From positions 38,501 to 102,500 of the forward strand of contig NZ_JAAEAH010000023.1 of the NCBI RefSeq assembly GCF_010998615.1: a stretch of DNA of 64,000 nucleotides, in the 5' to 3' direction. Both the position numbers and the translations under genes were made by a program. Position 1 is the first letter of the stretch. Each line of letters opens with the position of its first letter. Origin of the DNA: Myxococcus sp. CA023 (GTDB taxonomy: Bacteria; Myxococcota; Myxococcia; Myxococcales; Myxococcaceae). Of the stretch, positions 45,909 to 55,133 are shown one piece after another. The notes under the pieces were generated by a model, which worked only from the letters and a program-made list of their open reading frames with translations, did not search any database and was not told where the DNA came from.

Positions 45909-47441
45909 CTAAGCCAATGGAATCACGGTGTCCACGATCTTGGCGGAGCACAACACGGCGGGAAGCCCAGCGCCGGGGTGCGTGCCCGCTCCGACCATGT
46001 AGAGGCGATCCACGTCCTCACTCCGGGCCTGCGCCCTGAGGAACGTCGTCTGCAGCAGCGTCGGCGCGAAGCTGAACGCGGCCCCCTTGAATGACCGCAG
46101 TTCGTCACGGAAGTACTCGGGTGTAGCCATCCGCGAAGTCACCAACTCTCCCCCCAGCCCCGGCAACACGGTCCGTGAAAGGCGCTCCTCCAACTCGCGT
46201 CGAAAGGCCTCGGCCCTGTGCTTCCACTCCGAGCCCGTCCCCAAATGTGGCACCGGCGCCAGCACATAGAAGGCATCGTGCCCAGCCGGAGCTAGCGCCG
46301 CGTCCGTCGCCGTGGGCCTGTGCAAATACAGCAACGGGTCGGCCGACGGATGTCCAGGCCCCTCCAGCCCCGAAAACATCCCCCGGAAGTCCTTGCCGAA
46401 CAGCAGCGTGTGGTGGGCGACCTCCGGGTACTGACGCCGTGTCCCGAAGTACCAGAGGAACGCGCTCATCGAGTACCGCGCCCGGCTGATGCGCTCGTCC
46501 GTCCAGTGCTTCCGGACATGCCCCGGCAACAGATACCGGTACGTCCACGCCGCGTCCGCGTTCGACACGACCACGTCCGCCGCCAGTCCCGTGCCGTCCC
46601 CGAGCCTCACACCCGTCGCCTTCCGCCCTTCCAACGAAATCTCCGTCACCTCACTGCCGTAGCGGACCTCGCCACCCAGTGCCTCCAGCAGTTCCACCAG
46701 GCCACGAACCAGCGCGCCGGTGCCGCCCACCGGGAAGAACGCCCCCCAACGCCGCTCCACGAATTGGATCGACGTGTACACCGCGCTCGCGGTCGCGAAG
46801 GGGCTGCCGCCAATCAGCAGCGGATGGAAGCTCAATGCCTGCTGGAGTCGCGCGTCGCGGATGTGCTTCGACACCAGGCCGAACATGGAGCGAAATGCCT
46901 CGTCTCGCACCAGCGCGGGGGTGAACGGCGCCAAGCTCAGCACGTCCGGAACCGGCGTGCTCATCAGCGTACCAATGCCCGCCTCGTACATGCGCTCCAC
47001 GCGGGCGCACAGCGCCAGGAACCCCGCCTCATCCCGGGGAGACAGGCGCCGTACGGACTCACGCATCGCCTCGCGGTCCGAGTGATAGTCGAACGTGGAG
47101 CCATCCGGGAACCGCATCCGGTACAGCGGCACCACGGGCCGCAGCTCCACGTGGTCCGCCATGCGTTGCCCCGCCAGCGCCCACAGCTCTTCCAGCAGGT
47201 GCGGACACGTAATCACCGTGGGGCCCGCGTCGAACGTGAAGCCATCCTGGAGGAAGGCGTTCGCCCGCCCACCCGGACCGTCCCTCCGCTCCAGCACCGT
47301 GACGCGCCACCCGCGCGCCGCCAGCCGGATGGCCGCGGCCAATCCACCGAAACCACTGCCAATCACGAGTGCGCGTCGTCCGCCGCTTCGTGCAGCCAGG
47401 CCAGCCATCCCAGAGGATCTCAGCACGGTGACTCGATCCAT
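45909..47441 (-). CDS. crtI: CrtI-type phytoene desaturase/dehydrogenase
   Basis: About 510 residues from the ATG at 47441; an ATG at 47408 is an equally possible start, neither with a strong ribosome-binding site. The dinucleotide-binding motif is VIGSGFGGLAAAIRLAARGWRVTVLERRDGPGGRA, and the CrtI family signature near the C-terminus (YMVGAGTHPGAGLPAVLCSAKI) is complete. It desaturates phytoene towards neurosporene or lycopene using FAD. M. xanthus has an unlinked desaturase gene, carC, and this could be its equivalent, but linkage to other car genes is not seen here. Divergent from the large kinase. Confidence 0.9.
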   Translation of the reverse strand: MDRVTVLRSSGMAGLAARSGGRRALVIGSGFGGLAAAIRLAARGWRVTVLERRDGPGGRANAFLQDGFTFDAGPTVITCPHLLEELWALAGQRMADHVELRPVVPLYRMRFPDGSTFDYHSDREAMRESVRRLSPRDEAGFLALCARVERMYEAGIGTLMSTPVPDVLSLAPFTPALVRDEAFRSMFGLVSKHIRDARLQQALSFHPLLIGGSPFATASAVYTSIQFVERRWGAFFPVGGTGALVRGLVELLEALGGEVRYGSEVTEISLEGRKATGVRLGDGTGLAADVVVSNADAAWTYRYLLPGHVRKHWTDERISRARYSMSAFLWYFGTRRQYPEVAHHTLLFGKDFRGMFSGLEGPGHPSADPLLYLHRPTATDAALAPAGHDAFYVLAPVPHLGTGSEWKHRAEAFRRELEERLSRTVLPGLGGELVTSRMATPEYFRDELRSFKGAAFSFAPTLLQTTFLRAQARSEDVDRLYMVGAGTHPGAGLPAVLCSAKIVDTVIPLA

Positions 47442-47590
47442 CGCACACCCGAGAGGCCCGCTCCACTCCGGCCTGCTGCCACGCATCCGTGCTGACTTCA
47501 CCCGCGCTCTGTTGCGAGCCCCCGAGTGCCAGGGCTACCCTCCCCGCCTCAACGCGGAGTGCGCTCCTGCGCGCACGGGTGGAAGCAATG

Positions 47591-50500
47591 ATGGATGTAC
47601 CCGGCTACCGCATCGGCAGAGAGTTCATCACCGCAGGCGCCTTCCAGCTCTTGCGCGCCACACGCGAGGAAGACGGCGCCTCGGTCATTCTCAAGGTCCC
47701 CGACGCGGCGCGGCGCCCCTCCGCCACCACGCGGCTCCGCCACGAGTGGGAGCTGACGCACGCCCTGAACCTCGACGGCGTCCTACAGCCCCTGGCCTGG
47801 GCCGAGTCGCGCGACGGCGCCCCCGTGCTCGTCCTGGAGGGCTTCGGTGACGCGACGCTGACCCAACGCCTGTCACACGGGCGCGTGGAGCCGCGCGCCG
47901 CATGCCGAATCGCGCTGTCGTTGGCGCGCGCCCTGGGTGCCATCCACGAGCAGGGCATCCTCCACCGGGACCTGAACCCCAGCAGCATCCTCGTGGGCAC
48001 GGATGGTGAGTCCGTGAAGCTCACCGGCTTCACCCTCGCCACGCGCAGACCCCGTGCCGAGGTCGCTCCGCTCGCCCCCGAGCGGTTGGAGGGCAGCCTC
48101 GAATACCTCGCCCCCGAGGGCACCGGGCGCACCCACCGCAGCGTGGATTCGCGGGCTGATTTCTATTCCATGGGCGTGGTGCTCTACGAACTGCTCACCG
48201 GGCGCCGCCCCTTCGCGGACACGGATGCGCTGGGCCTCATCCACGCACACGTCGCCCTGCCCCCGCCTCCGCCCGTCAGTGTCGAACCCGAGCTGCCCCA
48301 GCCCCTGTCCGACATCGCGCTCAAGCTGCTCGCCAAGTCCCCCGAGGACCGCTACCAGAGCGCCTACGGGCTCGTGGCGGACCTCCAGCGCTGCCTGAGT
48401 GCCCTGGAGGGCCCCGGCCCCGTCGCCGCCTTCATGCTGGGCGCCAAGGACGTCCCCGAGCGCTTCGCCATCCCCGAGAAGCTCTACGGCCGCGAGCCCC
48501 AGCAAGCGACCTTGCGCGACGCCTTCGAGCGCGCCGCATCAGGCCGCTCCGCCTTCGTGCTCGTCTCTGGTGCGGCGGGCATGGGCAAATCGGCCCTCAC
48601 CGGGATGCTCAAGCGGCCCGTCGCGGAGCGCCAGGGCCACTTCGCCCGAGGAAAGTACGACCAGCTTCTTCGCGACACACCCTACGGCGGCATCTTCGAG
48701 GCCTTCCGCGAGGTGGCTCGCGCGCTCCTGGGAGGGCAGGAGCAGGAGCTGGAGACCTGGCGTCAGCAGCTCCTCGAAGCCGTGGGCGGCATGGGCCGGC
48801 TGGTGGTGGACGCGGTGCCTCGCATGGCGCTGGTGCTTGGCGACCAGCCCCCCGTCCCGGAGCTGGGGCCCGCGGAGTCGGAGCTGCGATTCCAACTGGT
48901 CCTTCGCAAGCTGGTGGCCGCGCTCGCCACGCGGGACAATCCCCTGGTGCTCGTCCTGGACGACCTCCACTGGGCGGACAGCACCAGCCTCCAACTGCTG
49001 CGACTGCTCTTGACGGACCGGGACATCGAGCACCTGCTCGTGGTCGCGGGTTGCCGTTCGGAAGAGCTGGGCCCCGACCATCCCGTGGAGTCCCTTGCTC
49101 GCGCGTTGCAGGAGCACGGCACGCCGGTCCACCGCATCGACCTGGCACCGCTGTCGCCCGAGGACATGACAAAGCTGGTCGCGGACGTGTTCCCTCCCGC
49201 GGAGGGCCAACCCGACGCGCAGCTCGACGACCTGGTGCTGTCGCTGACCGAAGGCAACCCGTTCCACGCGGTGCAGTTGCTACGCACCTTCTACGAGCGG
49301 GGGCTGGTGCGCTTCGACGCGGACGGCGGTGGCTTCCGGTGGGATGCCAGCGCGCTGCGTGGACAGGACTTCAGTGACGGCGTGGTGGCGCTGCTCACCT
49401 CCCGCATCCGCGAGCTGAGCTCCGCGGCGCAGGCAATGCTGCCCATCGCCGCGGCGCTGGGCCATACGTTCGACCTGCGCAGCCTGGCCATCGTCCTGGA
49501 GCGCACGGACGAGCAGGCCGAGAAAGGTCTCCGAGAAGTGCTCCAGGCGGGCCTGGTGGCGCCCATCGACGACGCCGACCTCGACAGCGGGGGCACGTAT
49601 CAATTCACCCATGACCGCGTGCAGCAAGCCGCGCTGGAGCTGATCCCGGAGGACATGCATCCGGAGATCCATGCCCGCATCGGCCGGCTGCTGCTTCGGC
49701 ACACGCCCCCGGAGCGGCTTGACGAAGGACTCCCGGAGCTCGTCAGCCACTTCCACCTGGCGTTGCCCGTGCTCCACGACGAGCAGGAGCGCCACCGCGT
49801 GGCGGAGCTGGACCTGCGCGCCGGCCGCAGCGCCAAGTCCCGAGGCGCCTGGTCCGCGGCACTGCGCCTGCTGAACACGGGCCTGTCCCTTCTCGGCGAC
49901 GAAGGCTGGCGGAAGGACCGGCGGCTCACCTTCGACCTTCACGTCGACGCGGCCGAAGCGGCGTACCTCGCCGCGGACTTCGACCTGATGGAGCGGCTGG
50001 CGGCGGCGGCGCTGGCCCATGCGGTGGACGGCGCGGAGGAGGTCCGGGTGCAGGAGGTCCGGCTCCAATGCCTCGCGCACCGGGGCGAGCACTCACGCGG
50101 CGTGGACCTGGGCCTGGAGGTGTTGCGCAAGCTGGGCCAGCCCCTGCCCGCGAATCCGAAGCAACCCCACGTGCTGGCCGCGGTGGCGAAGACGAAGATG
50201 CGCCTGGGCCTGCGCAAGCCCGAGGACCTGGCGACCCTCCCCGAGTGCACCGACCCGCTCCTGCTCGCCACGCTGCGGCTGCTGGTGAAGCTGTCCTCGC
50301 TGGCCTTCATGGCCCGCCCGCTGCTCTTTCCGCTGGTGGTGCTCCGCGTGCTCCAGCTCACCATCCGCCACGGCGCCACGGGCGTGGCCGCGTTCGGCTA
50401 CGTGGGCTACGGGCTGATGCTGAGCGTGCACCTGGGCAACCCCGAGGAAGGCTTCCGCTACGGCCGGCTGGCGCTGAAGACGCTGGACCGCTTCCAGGCG

Positions 50501-52882
50501 GAGAGCCTGCGGGCCATGGTGACCTTCGTCTTCAACCTCTTCATCCGGCACTGGAAGGAGCCGCTGTCCGCCTGCGTCGGCGACTTCCTGGCCGCCGCGC
50601 AGAAGGGCCAGGAGACGGGCGACATCGAATACTTCGGCTATGCGTCCAGCGCGGGCTGCGCCACCGCCCTCATCGCCCGGGACGGTCTGGCCGACGGTGG
50701 GCCGCGCATGGACCGGTACCGGAACATCCTGGCCACCCACCGCCACAAGAACGTGCTCTTCACCGAGTACATGCGGCACACGCTCGACTCCCTCACGGGT
50801 GCCTTCACCGGCAACGTGGAGGCCCGCGAGGAAGAGCTGGTCGCGCCGTACCGGCAGCTCGACTACGGCAATGGCATCGCCACCTGCGACGTGCTACGCA
50901 CCCTGCGCCGCTGGCTGTGGGGCGATGCGCGCGGAGCGCTGGAGAGCGCTGCGGCGGTGGACGCCCAGGTGGAGCTCATCGCCGGGCAGATCTACCTGCC
51001 CTGGTACAAGTTCTTCCAAGGCCTGGCGCTCATGGCTGTCCACCCGACGTTGGGGCCGCTGGACCGGATTCGCTCGTCACGGGCCATTGACGCCATCCGC
51101 AAGTCCATGCGCGGATGGGCCCGCATCGCCCCCATGAACTACGGCGCCCGCGCGGAGTTGCTGGACGCGGAGCGGGCCCGCCTGGACGGCCAGGGGGACT
51201 CGGCCGCGGATGCCTATGACCGGGCCATCCGGCTGGCGCGCCAGTACGGCCTGTCGCTCGACGAGGGCGTGGCCTGCGAGGCCGCGGCACGGTTCCACCT
51301 GACGCAAGCCCGCGAGCGCGTGGCCCGCACCTACCTGGAGGACGCCCGTGCCGCCTACCTGCGCTGGGGGGCCCGTGCTGTCGCGGCTCGACTGGAGCGG
51401 GAGCACCCCCGGCTCTTGCCGTCCGCCCCCACGCCCACGCGCACGGATGCCCCCACCGAAGCGTCACTGGCCGCGCTGGACCTGGCGTCCGTCATCAAGA
51501 CGGCGCGCGCGCTGTCCGGCGAAATCGTCCTGGGCAAGCTGCTGCGCAAGCTGATGACGCTGGTCATCGAGAACGCGGGCGCGCGCCGGGGCCTGCTGCT
51601 GCTGAAACGGACCGAGGGCCTGGTCATCGCGGCGGAAGGCTCCGTGGACGGCGATGGCGTGGTGCTCGAGGCGCCCATCCCCATGGAGTCCTCCGCGTCG
51701 CTGCCGACCTCCATCATCCACTACGTGGTGCGCACCGGAGAGACGGTGCTCCTCCACGACGCCTCGGCGGAAGAGCCGTTCTCCGAAGACCCCTACGTCC
51801 GCAGCGCCCAGCCCAAGTCCCTGCTGTGCAGCCCGCTCTTGAAGCAGGGCTCGCTCACGGGCGTGCTCTACCTGGAGAACGACGCCACACGAGGCGCCTT
51901 CACCCCGGAGCGGCTGGAGGTGCTGCGCCTGCTGTCGTTCCAGGCGGCCATCTCCCTGGAGAACGCCGACCTCTACGCCAGCCTGGAGGAGTACAGCCGG
52001 ACGCTCGAGCGCCGCGTGGAGGAGCGCACCGCCGAAATCCAGCACAAGAACGCCGAACTGGCGGACACGCTCACCCGGCTCCAGGAGATGCAGCGCCAGC
52101 TCGTGGCGCAGGAGAAGCTCGCGTCCCTGGGCGCGCTCACCGCGGGCATCGCCCATGAGCTCCAGAATCCGCTCAACTTCGTGAACAACTTCTCGAGCCT
52201 GTCCTCACGGCTGGCCGGCGAGTTGGAGGAGACGCTGAAGGGCATGGCGGACCGGCTCGACAGCGAGGCCCGCGAGGACGTGCTGGAGACGCTCCAGGAC
52301 TTGAAGCAGAACGCCCAGCGCATCCACGGCCACGGCAAGCGCGCCTCGGACATCATCAAGACGATGCTCCGGCACTCGCGCAAGTCGGAGGGCACCCGCT
52401 CCAAGTCGGACCTCAACCTGCTGGTGCGCGACAGTGTGAACCTGGCGGTGCAGGGCCTGCGCAGCCGTCCCGGCGGAACCAGCGTGAAGATGGAGACCAC
52501 GCTGGACCCCACCGTGGGCATCGTGGAGCTGGTGGCCAGCGACATCAGCCGGATGCTCACCAACATCCTCGACAACGCGTTCTACGCCGCGGCGCAACAT
52601 CAACCGCAGTCCGGCGCGGGCTTCACGCCGCGGGTGCACCTGAGCACCCACCGCGTCGGAACCAAGGTGGAGCTGCGCATCCGCGACAACGGGCCGGGCA
52701 TCCCCGAGGAGCTCCACGAGAAGCTCTTCCACCCCTTCTTCACCACCAAGCCCGCAGGCGTAGGCACGGGGCTGGGGCTGTCGCTGTGCAACGACATCGT
52801 CCAGGAGCACCAGGGCGACATCCGCGTGGAGAGCACGCCCGGCGCCGGGGCCGAGTTCATCATCACCCTGCCCGCGCCCTGA
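47591..52882 (+). CDS. Trifunctional kinase-like / AAA ATPase / GAF / histidine kinase
   Basis: 1,763 residues from the ATG at 47591, five bases after GGAAG; the ATG at 47588 is adjacent. Order: a kinase-like domain (about 1-265), an AAA_16-type ATPase (P-loop GAAGMGKSALT near 325, Walker B LVLDDLHWAD near 455), a long helical TPR-like region (about 700-1280), a GAF domain (about 1297-1460), HisKA with H box AGIAHELQNPL near 1519, and HATPase with NILDNA, DNGPGIP and GTGLGL. The kinase catalytic loop is HRDLNPSSI and the DFG position reads TGF, so phosphotransfer there is doubtful. The HATPase is complete. The layout is familiar from myxobacteria and cyanobacteria; the partner regulator is unknown. 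Confidence 0.93.
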   Translation: MDVPGYRIGREFITAGAFQLLRATREEDGASVILKVPDAARRPSATTRLRHEWELTHALNLDGVLQPLAWAESRDGAPVLVLEGFGDATLTQRLSHGRVEPRAACRIALSLARALGAIHEQGILHRDLNPSSILVGTDGESVKLTGFTLATRRPRAEVAPLAPERLEGSLEYLAPEGTGRTHRSVDSRADFYSMGVVLYELLTGRRPFADTDALGLIHAHVALPPPPPVSVEPELPQPLSDIALKLLAKSPEDRYQSAYGLVADLQRCLSALEGPGPVAAFMLGAKDVPERFAIPEKLYGREPQQATLRDAFERAASGRSAFVLVSGAAGMGKSALTGMLKRPVAERQGHFARGKYDQLLRDTPYGGIFEAFREVARALLGGQEQELETWRQQLLEAVGGMGRLVVDAVPRMALVLGDQPPVPELGPAESELRFQLVLRKLVAALATRDNPLVLVLDDLHWADSTSLQLLRLLLTDRDIEHLLVVAGCRSEELGPDHPVESLARALQEHGTPVHRIDLAPLSPEDMTKLVADVFPPAEGQPDAQLDDLVLSLTEGNPFHAVQLLRTFYERGLVRFDADGGGFRWDASALRGQDFSDGVVALLTSRIRELSSAAQAMLPIAAALGHTFDLRSLAIVLERTDEQAEKGLREVLQAGLVAPIDDADLDSGGTYQFTHDRVQQAALELIPEDMHPEIHARIGRLLLRHTPPERLDEGLPELVSHFHLALPVLHDEQERHRVAELDLRAGRSAKSRGAWSAALRLLNTGLSLLGDEGWRKDRRLTFDLHVDAAEAAYLAADFDLMERLAAAALAHAVDGAEEVRVQEVRLQCLAHRGEHSRGVDLGLEVLRKLGQPLPANPKQPHVLAAVAKTKMRLGLRKPEDLATLPECTDPLLLATLRLLVKLSSLAFMARPLLFPLVVLRVLQLTIRHGATGVAAFGYVGYGLMLSVHLGNPEEGFRYGRLALKTLDRFQAESLRAMVTFVFNLFIRHWKEPLSACVGDFLAAAQKGQETGDIEYFGYASSAGCATALIARDGLADGGPRMDRYRNILATHRHKNVLFTEYMRHTLDSLTGAFTGNVEAREEELVAPYRQLDYGNGIATCDVLRTLRRWLWGDARGALESAAAVDAQVELIAGQIYLPWYKFFQGLALMAVHPTLGPLDRIRSSRAIDAIRKSMRGWARIAPMNYGARAELLDAERARLDGQGDSAADAYDRAIRLARQYGLSLDEGVACEAAARFHLTQARERVARTYLEDARAAYLRWGARAVAARLEREHPRLLPSAPTPTRTDAPTEASLAALDLASVIKTARALSGEIVLGKLLRKLMTLVIENAGARRGLLLLKRTEGLVIAAEGSVDGDGVVLEAPIPMESSASLPTSIIHYVVRTGETVLLHDASAEEPFSEDPYVRSAQPKSLLCSPLLKQGSLTGVLYLENDATRGAFTPERLEVLRLLSFQAAISLENADLYASLEEYSRTLERRVEERTAEIQHKNAELADTLTRLQEMQRQLVAQEKLASLGALTAGIAHELQNPLNFVNNFSSLSSRLAGELEETLKGMADRLDSEAREDVLETLQDLKQNAQRIHGHGKRASDIIKTMLRHSRKSEGTRSKSDLNLLVRDSVNLAVQGLRSRPGGTSVKMETTLDPTVGIVELVASDISRMLTNILDNAFYAAAQHQPQSGAGFTPRVHLSTHRVGTKVELRIRDNGPGIPEELHEKLFHPFFTTKPAGVGTGLGLSLCNDIVQEHQGDIRVESTPGAGAEFIITLPAP

Positions 52883-52889
52883 AAAGCGA

Positions 52890-52921
52890 AGGCCCCGCCT
52901 CCCAGGTGGGAAGCAGGGCCT
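52890..52921. terminator. Imperfect hairpin between convergent genes
   Basis: AGGCCC (52890-52895) pairs with GGGCCT (52916-52921), with an inner stem of CTCCCA against TGGGAA containing a mismatch. It sits between the giant kinase stop and the clpX stop. Confidence 0.45.
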
Positions 52922-52948
52922 CGGGACACCAGGAGAAAGGAGACGCCG

Positions 52949-54226
52949 CTAGGCCGTCTTCTTCTCCTTCTCCATGACGAGCTGGGGCGCCTCGTGCTTG
53001 GTGATGACCTGCTCGGTGATCTTGCACTCCTTGACGCCCTCGCGGAACGGCACGTCGTACATGATCTCCAGCATGGCATCCTCCAGGATGGCGCGAAGAC
53101 CGCGCGCTCCGGAGTGACGGCGCATCGCCTCGCGGGCGATGGCGCGCAGCGCCTCCTTGGTGAAGGTCAGCTTCACCTTCTCAAACTCGAAGAGCTTCTG
53201 GTACTGCTTCACCAGCGCGTTCTTCGGCTGGGAGAGGATGATGACCAGGTCCTCTTCCTTCAGGTCGTTGAGCGTCGCGATCATCGGCAGCCGGCCGATG
53301 AACTCCGGAATCATGCCGAAGCGCATGAGGTCTTCCGGCTCGGTCAGCGCCAGCAGTTCGCCCACGCTGCGTTCCTCGCGGTGGGTGATCTTCGCGCCGA
53401 AGCCGAGGCCCTTCTCGCCCACGCGGCGCTTGATGACGCCGTCGATGCCGTGGAAGGCGCCGCCGCAGATGAACAGGATGTTCGTCGTGTCGACCTGGAC
53501 GTACTCCTGCTGGTTGTACTTCTTCCCGCCGCGCGGCGTGACGTTGGCCCGGGTGCCTTCGATGATCTTCAGCAGGGCCTGCTGCACACCCTCGCCGCCC
53601 ACGTCGCGGGTGGCACTGGGCATGTCACCCTTGCGGGCGATCTTGTCGATCTCGTCGATGTAGACGATGCCGCGCGAGGCCTTCTCCACGTCGTAGTCGG
53701 CGTTGTGGAGGAGGTTCTGGATGATGTTCTCCACGTCCTCGCCCACGTAGCCGGCCTCGGTGAGGCTGGTGGCGTCGGCGATGGTGAAGGGCACGTTGAG
53801 GAAGCGCGCCAGCGACTGGGCCAGCAGCGTCTTGCCACTTCCCGTGGGGCCGATGAGCAGGATGTTGCTCTTGCTCAGCTCCACCTCCTCGCCGGTGGGG
53901 CCCTTCACGCCCGGACGCGGCCGGGAGTTCGGCTTCTTTTGATAGATGCGCTTGTAGTGGTTGTACACCGCCACCGCGAGGACCTTCTTCGCCTGGTCCT
54001 GTCCGATGACGTAGTCGTCGAGGAACGCCTTGATCTCCGCCGGCGTAGGCAAGCTGACCTGGGGCTTGCCCTCCTCGCGCTCGTTCTCGTCCGCGATGAT
54101 GTCGTTACACAGCTTGATGCATTCGTCGCAGATGTAGACCGTCGGGCCCGCGATGAGCTTGCGGACCTCGCGCTGCGACTTGCCGCAGAACGAACAAGAC
54201 AGGTTGACGTGGTGCTCCTTCTTCAC
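52949..54226 (-). CDS. clpX: ATP-dependent Clp protease ATP-binding subunit ClpX
   Basis: 425 residues from a GTG at 54226 with GGAGG five bases before it; an ATG at 54280 is the longer option. The zinc-binding domain has CSFCGKSQ and CDECIKLC. Then come [22 protein letters not shown], Walker [13 protein letters not shown], Walker [10 protein letters not shown], and GYVGEDVE and IPEFIGRLP, the ClpX pore and family motifs. The unfoldase feeds ClpP or acts alone. clpP is not adjacent, unlike the usual tig-clpP-clpX-lon layout, so this may be a free-standing or second copy. Confidence 0.97.
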   Translation of the reverse strand: MKKEHHVNLSCSFCGKSQREVRKLIAGPTVYICDECIKLCNDIIADENEREEGKPQVSLPTPAEIKAFLDDYVIGQDQAKKVLAVAVYNHYKRIYQKKPNSRPRPGVKGPTGEEVELSKSNILLIGPTGSGKTLLAQSLARFLNVPFTIADATSLTEAGYVGEDVENIIQNLLHNADYDVEKASRGIVYIDEIDKIARKGDMPSATRDVGGEGVQQALLKIIEGTRANVTPRGGKKYNQQEYVQVDTTNILFICGGAFHGIDGVIKRRVGEKGLGFGAKITHREERSVGELLALTEPEDLMRFGMIPEFIGRLPMIATLNDLKEEDLVIILSQPKNALVKQYQKLFEFEKVKLTFTKEALRAIAREAMRRHSGARGLRAILEDAMLEIMYDVPFREGVKECKITEQVITKHEAPQLVMEKEKKTA

Positions 54227-54352
54227 TGCCGCCTCCGAGTTCGCCGGCTCCGGACACCCGGAGCCTCCTTCGCCGTCCACCGCTCCCCAACCCGCACGGC
54301 CTGCCCACGTCTCGAACAGCCGTCAGGCCCACCTTCCACGCGGCCCTGAACC

Positions 54353-54358
54353 ACTATA
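54353..54358 (-). promoter_or_regulatory. Possible -10 element of clpX
   Basis: TATAGT (minus strand, 1 mismatch from TATAAT) lies about 127 bp upstream of the clpX GTG. The -35 position reads TTCCTG, which is poor, so this is only a suggestion. Confidence 0.3.
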
Positions 54359-54449
54359 GGGCCCTCCCCTTCGGGCAGGAAGCCCGGCGGTACAGGCCCG
54401 TTGCCGAGCGTACAGCCCCGGCCACGGGTCAGCGTTCAGTAACAGCGGC

Positions 54450-55106
54450 TCAGGCGTCCGTCACGCCCGAGGCGATGTCCTCCAGATCCTCCGCCAGGGC
54501 GGCTGCCCGCTCGGCGACGGCATTCGGAATCCGACGGCTCCCCGACAGCTCGCTCGCGAGCTTGCGGGCCAGCTGCGCCAGCTTCCGCACCTGGGCGCTC
54601 TCCGGAGGCGGCTCCGGCGGGGGGCGGGGGAAGCGCTCGGCGAACTCCTTCTTCAGCTCGGCCGGGTTCTTCTCCGGGCTCCAGATGCTGTCGCGCAGGG
54701 ACTTGTATTCAGTGGGCGACAGCTGGCCCCGCTCCTCCGCATCCGCGAGGACTTCAATGACCTCGAACGCGGGCGCGCGCTGGGGGAACTCCTGTGCGGT
54801 GAGCTCCTCCTCGGGCTCGTGCTTGGTCAGGAAGCTGAACGAGCGGGTGAGCTTCAAGGCGGTCTGCTTCTTGATGTGCAGTTCCTTGAGGCAATAGGTC
54901 TCGAAGGAGGGGTAGCCCCACTCCTCGAACTTGGCCTCGTCCCGGACCTGGACCAGGAGCTTCCCCAGCTCGGCCCAGGTGGACTTGAAGCGCTTGGCGG
55001 CCGTCAGCACGGTGTGACGGAAGGTTCCCGGCGGGACGCTCAGCGCCTTCTTCGCAATTTCGGTCTCAGCAACAGATGCGGCGGACATGCCCACGGTATC
55101 GGGCAT
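54450..55106 (-). CDS. Conserved hypothetical helical protein
   Basis: 218 residues from the ATG at 55106 (an ATG at 55088 is also possible; neither has a good ribosome-binding site). The middle carries an ordered helical segment, KFEEWGYPSFETYCLKELHI followed by KKQTALKLTRSFSFL, which resembles DNA-associated helical modules but has no motif I can name. A Pro/Glu-rich linker precedes a C-terminal Arg/Ala-rich coiled-coil region. No signal peptide, so cytoplasmic. It precedes clpX on the same strand with a 223-bp gap, so it may not share its promoter. Confidence 0.65.
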   Translation of the reverse strand: MPDTVGMSAASVAETEIAKKALSVPPGTFRHTVLTAAKRFKSTWAELGKLLVQVRDEAKFEEWGYPSFETYCLKELHIKKQTALKLTRSFSFLTKHEPEEELTAQEFPQRAPAFEVIEVLADAEERGQLSPTEYKSLRDSIWSPEKNPAELKKEFAERFPRPPPEPPPESAQVRKLAQLARKLASELSGSRRIPNAVAERAAALAEDLEDIASGVTDA

Positions 55107-55133
55107 GCCCGGGGTGCCGGCAAGAAAGTGACC

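Noticed and set aside
45304..45912. 202-codon plus-strand ORF over the leuS start and mini-protein
   Set aside because: No ribosome-binding site or motif; the opposite strand has leuS and a signal-peptide gene with a good ribosome-binding site.
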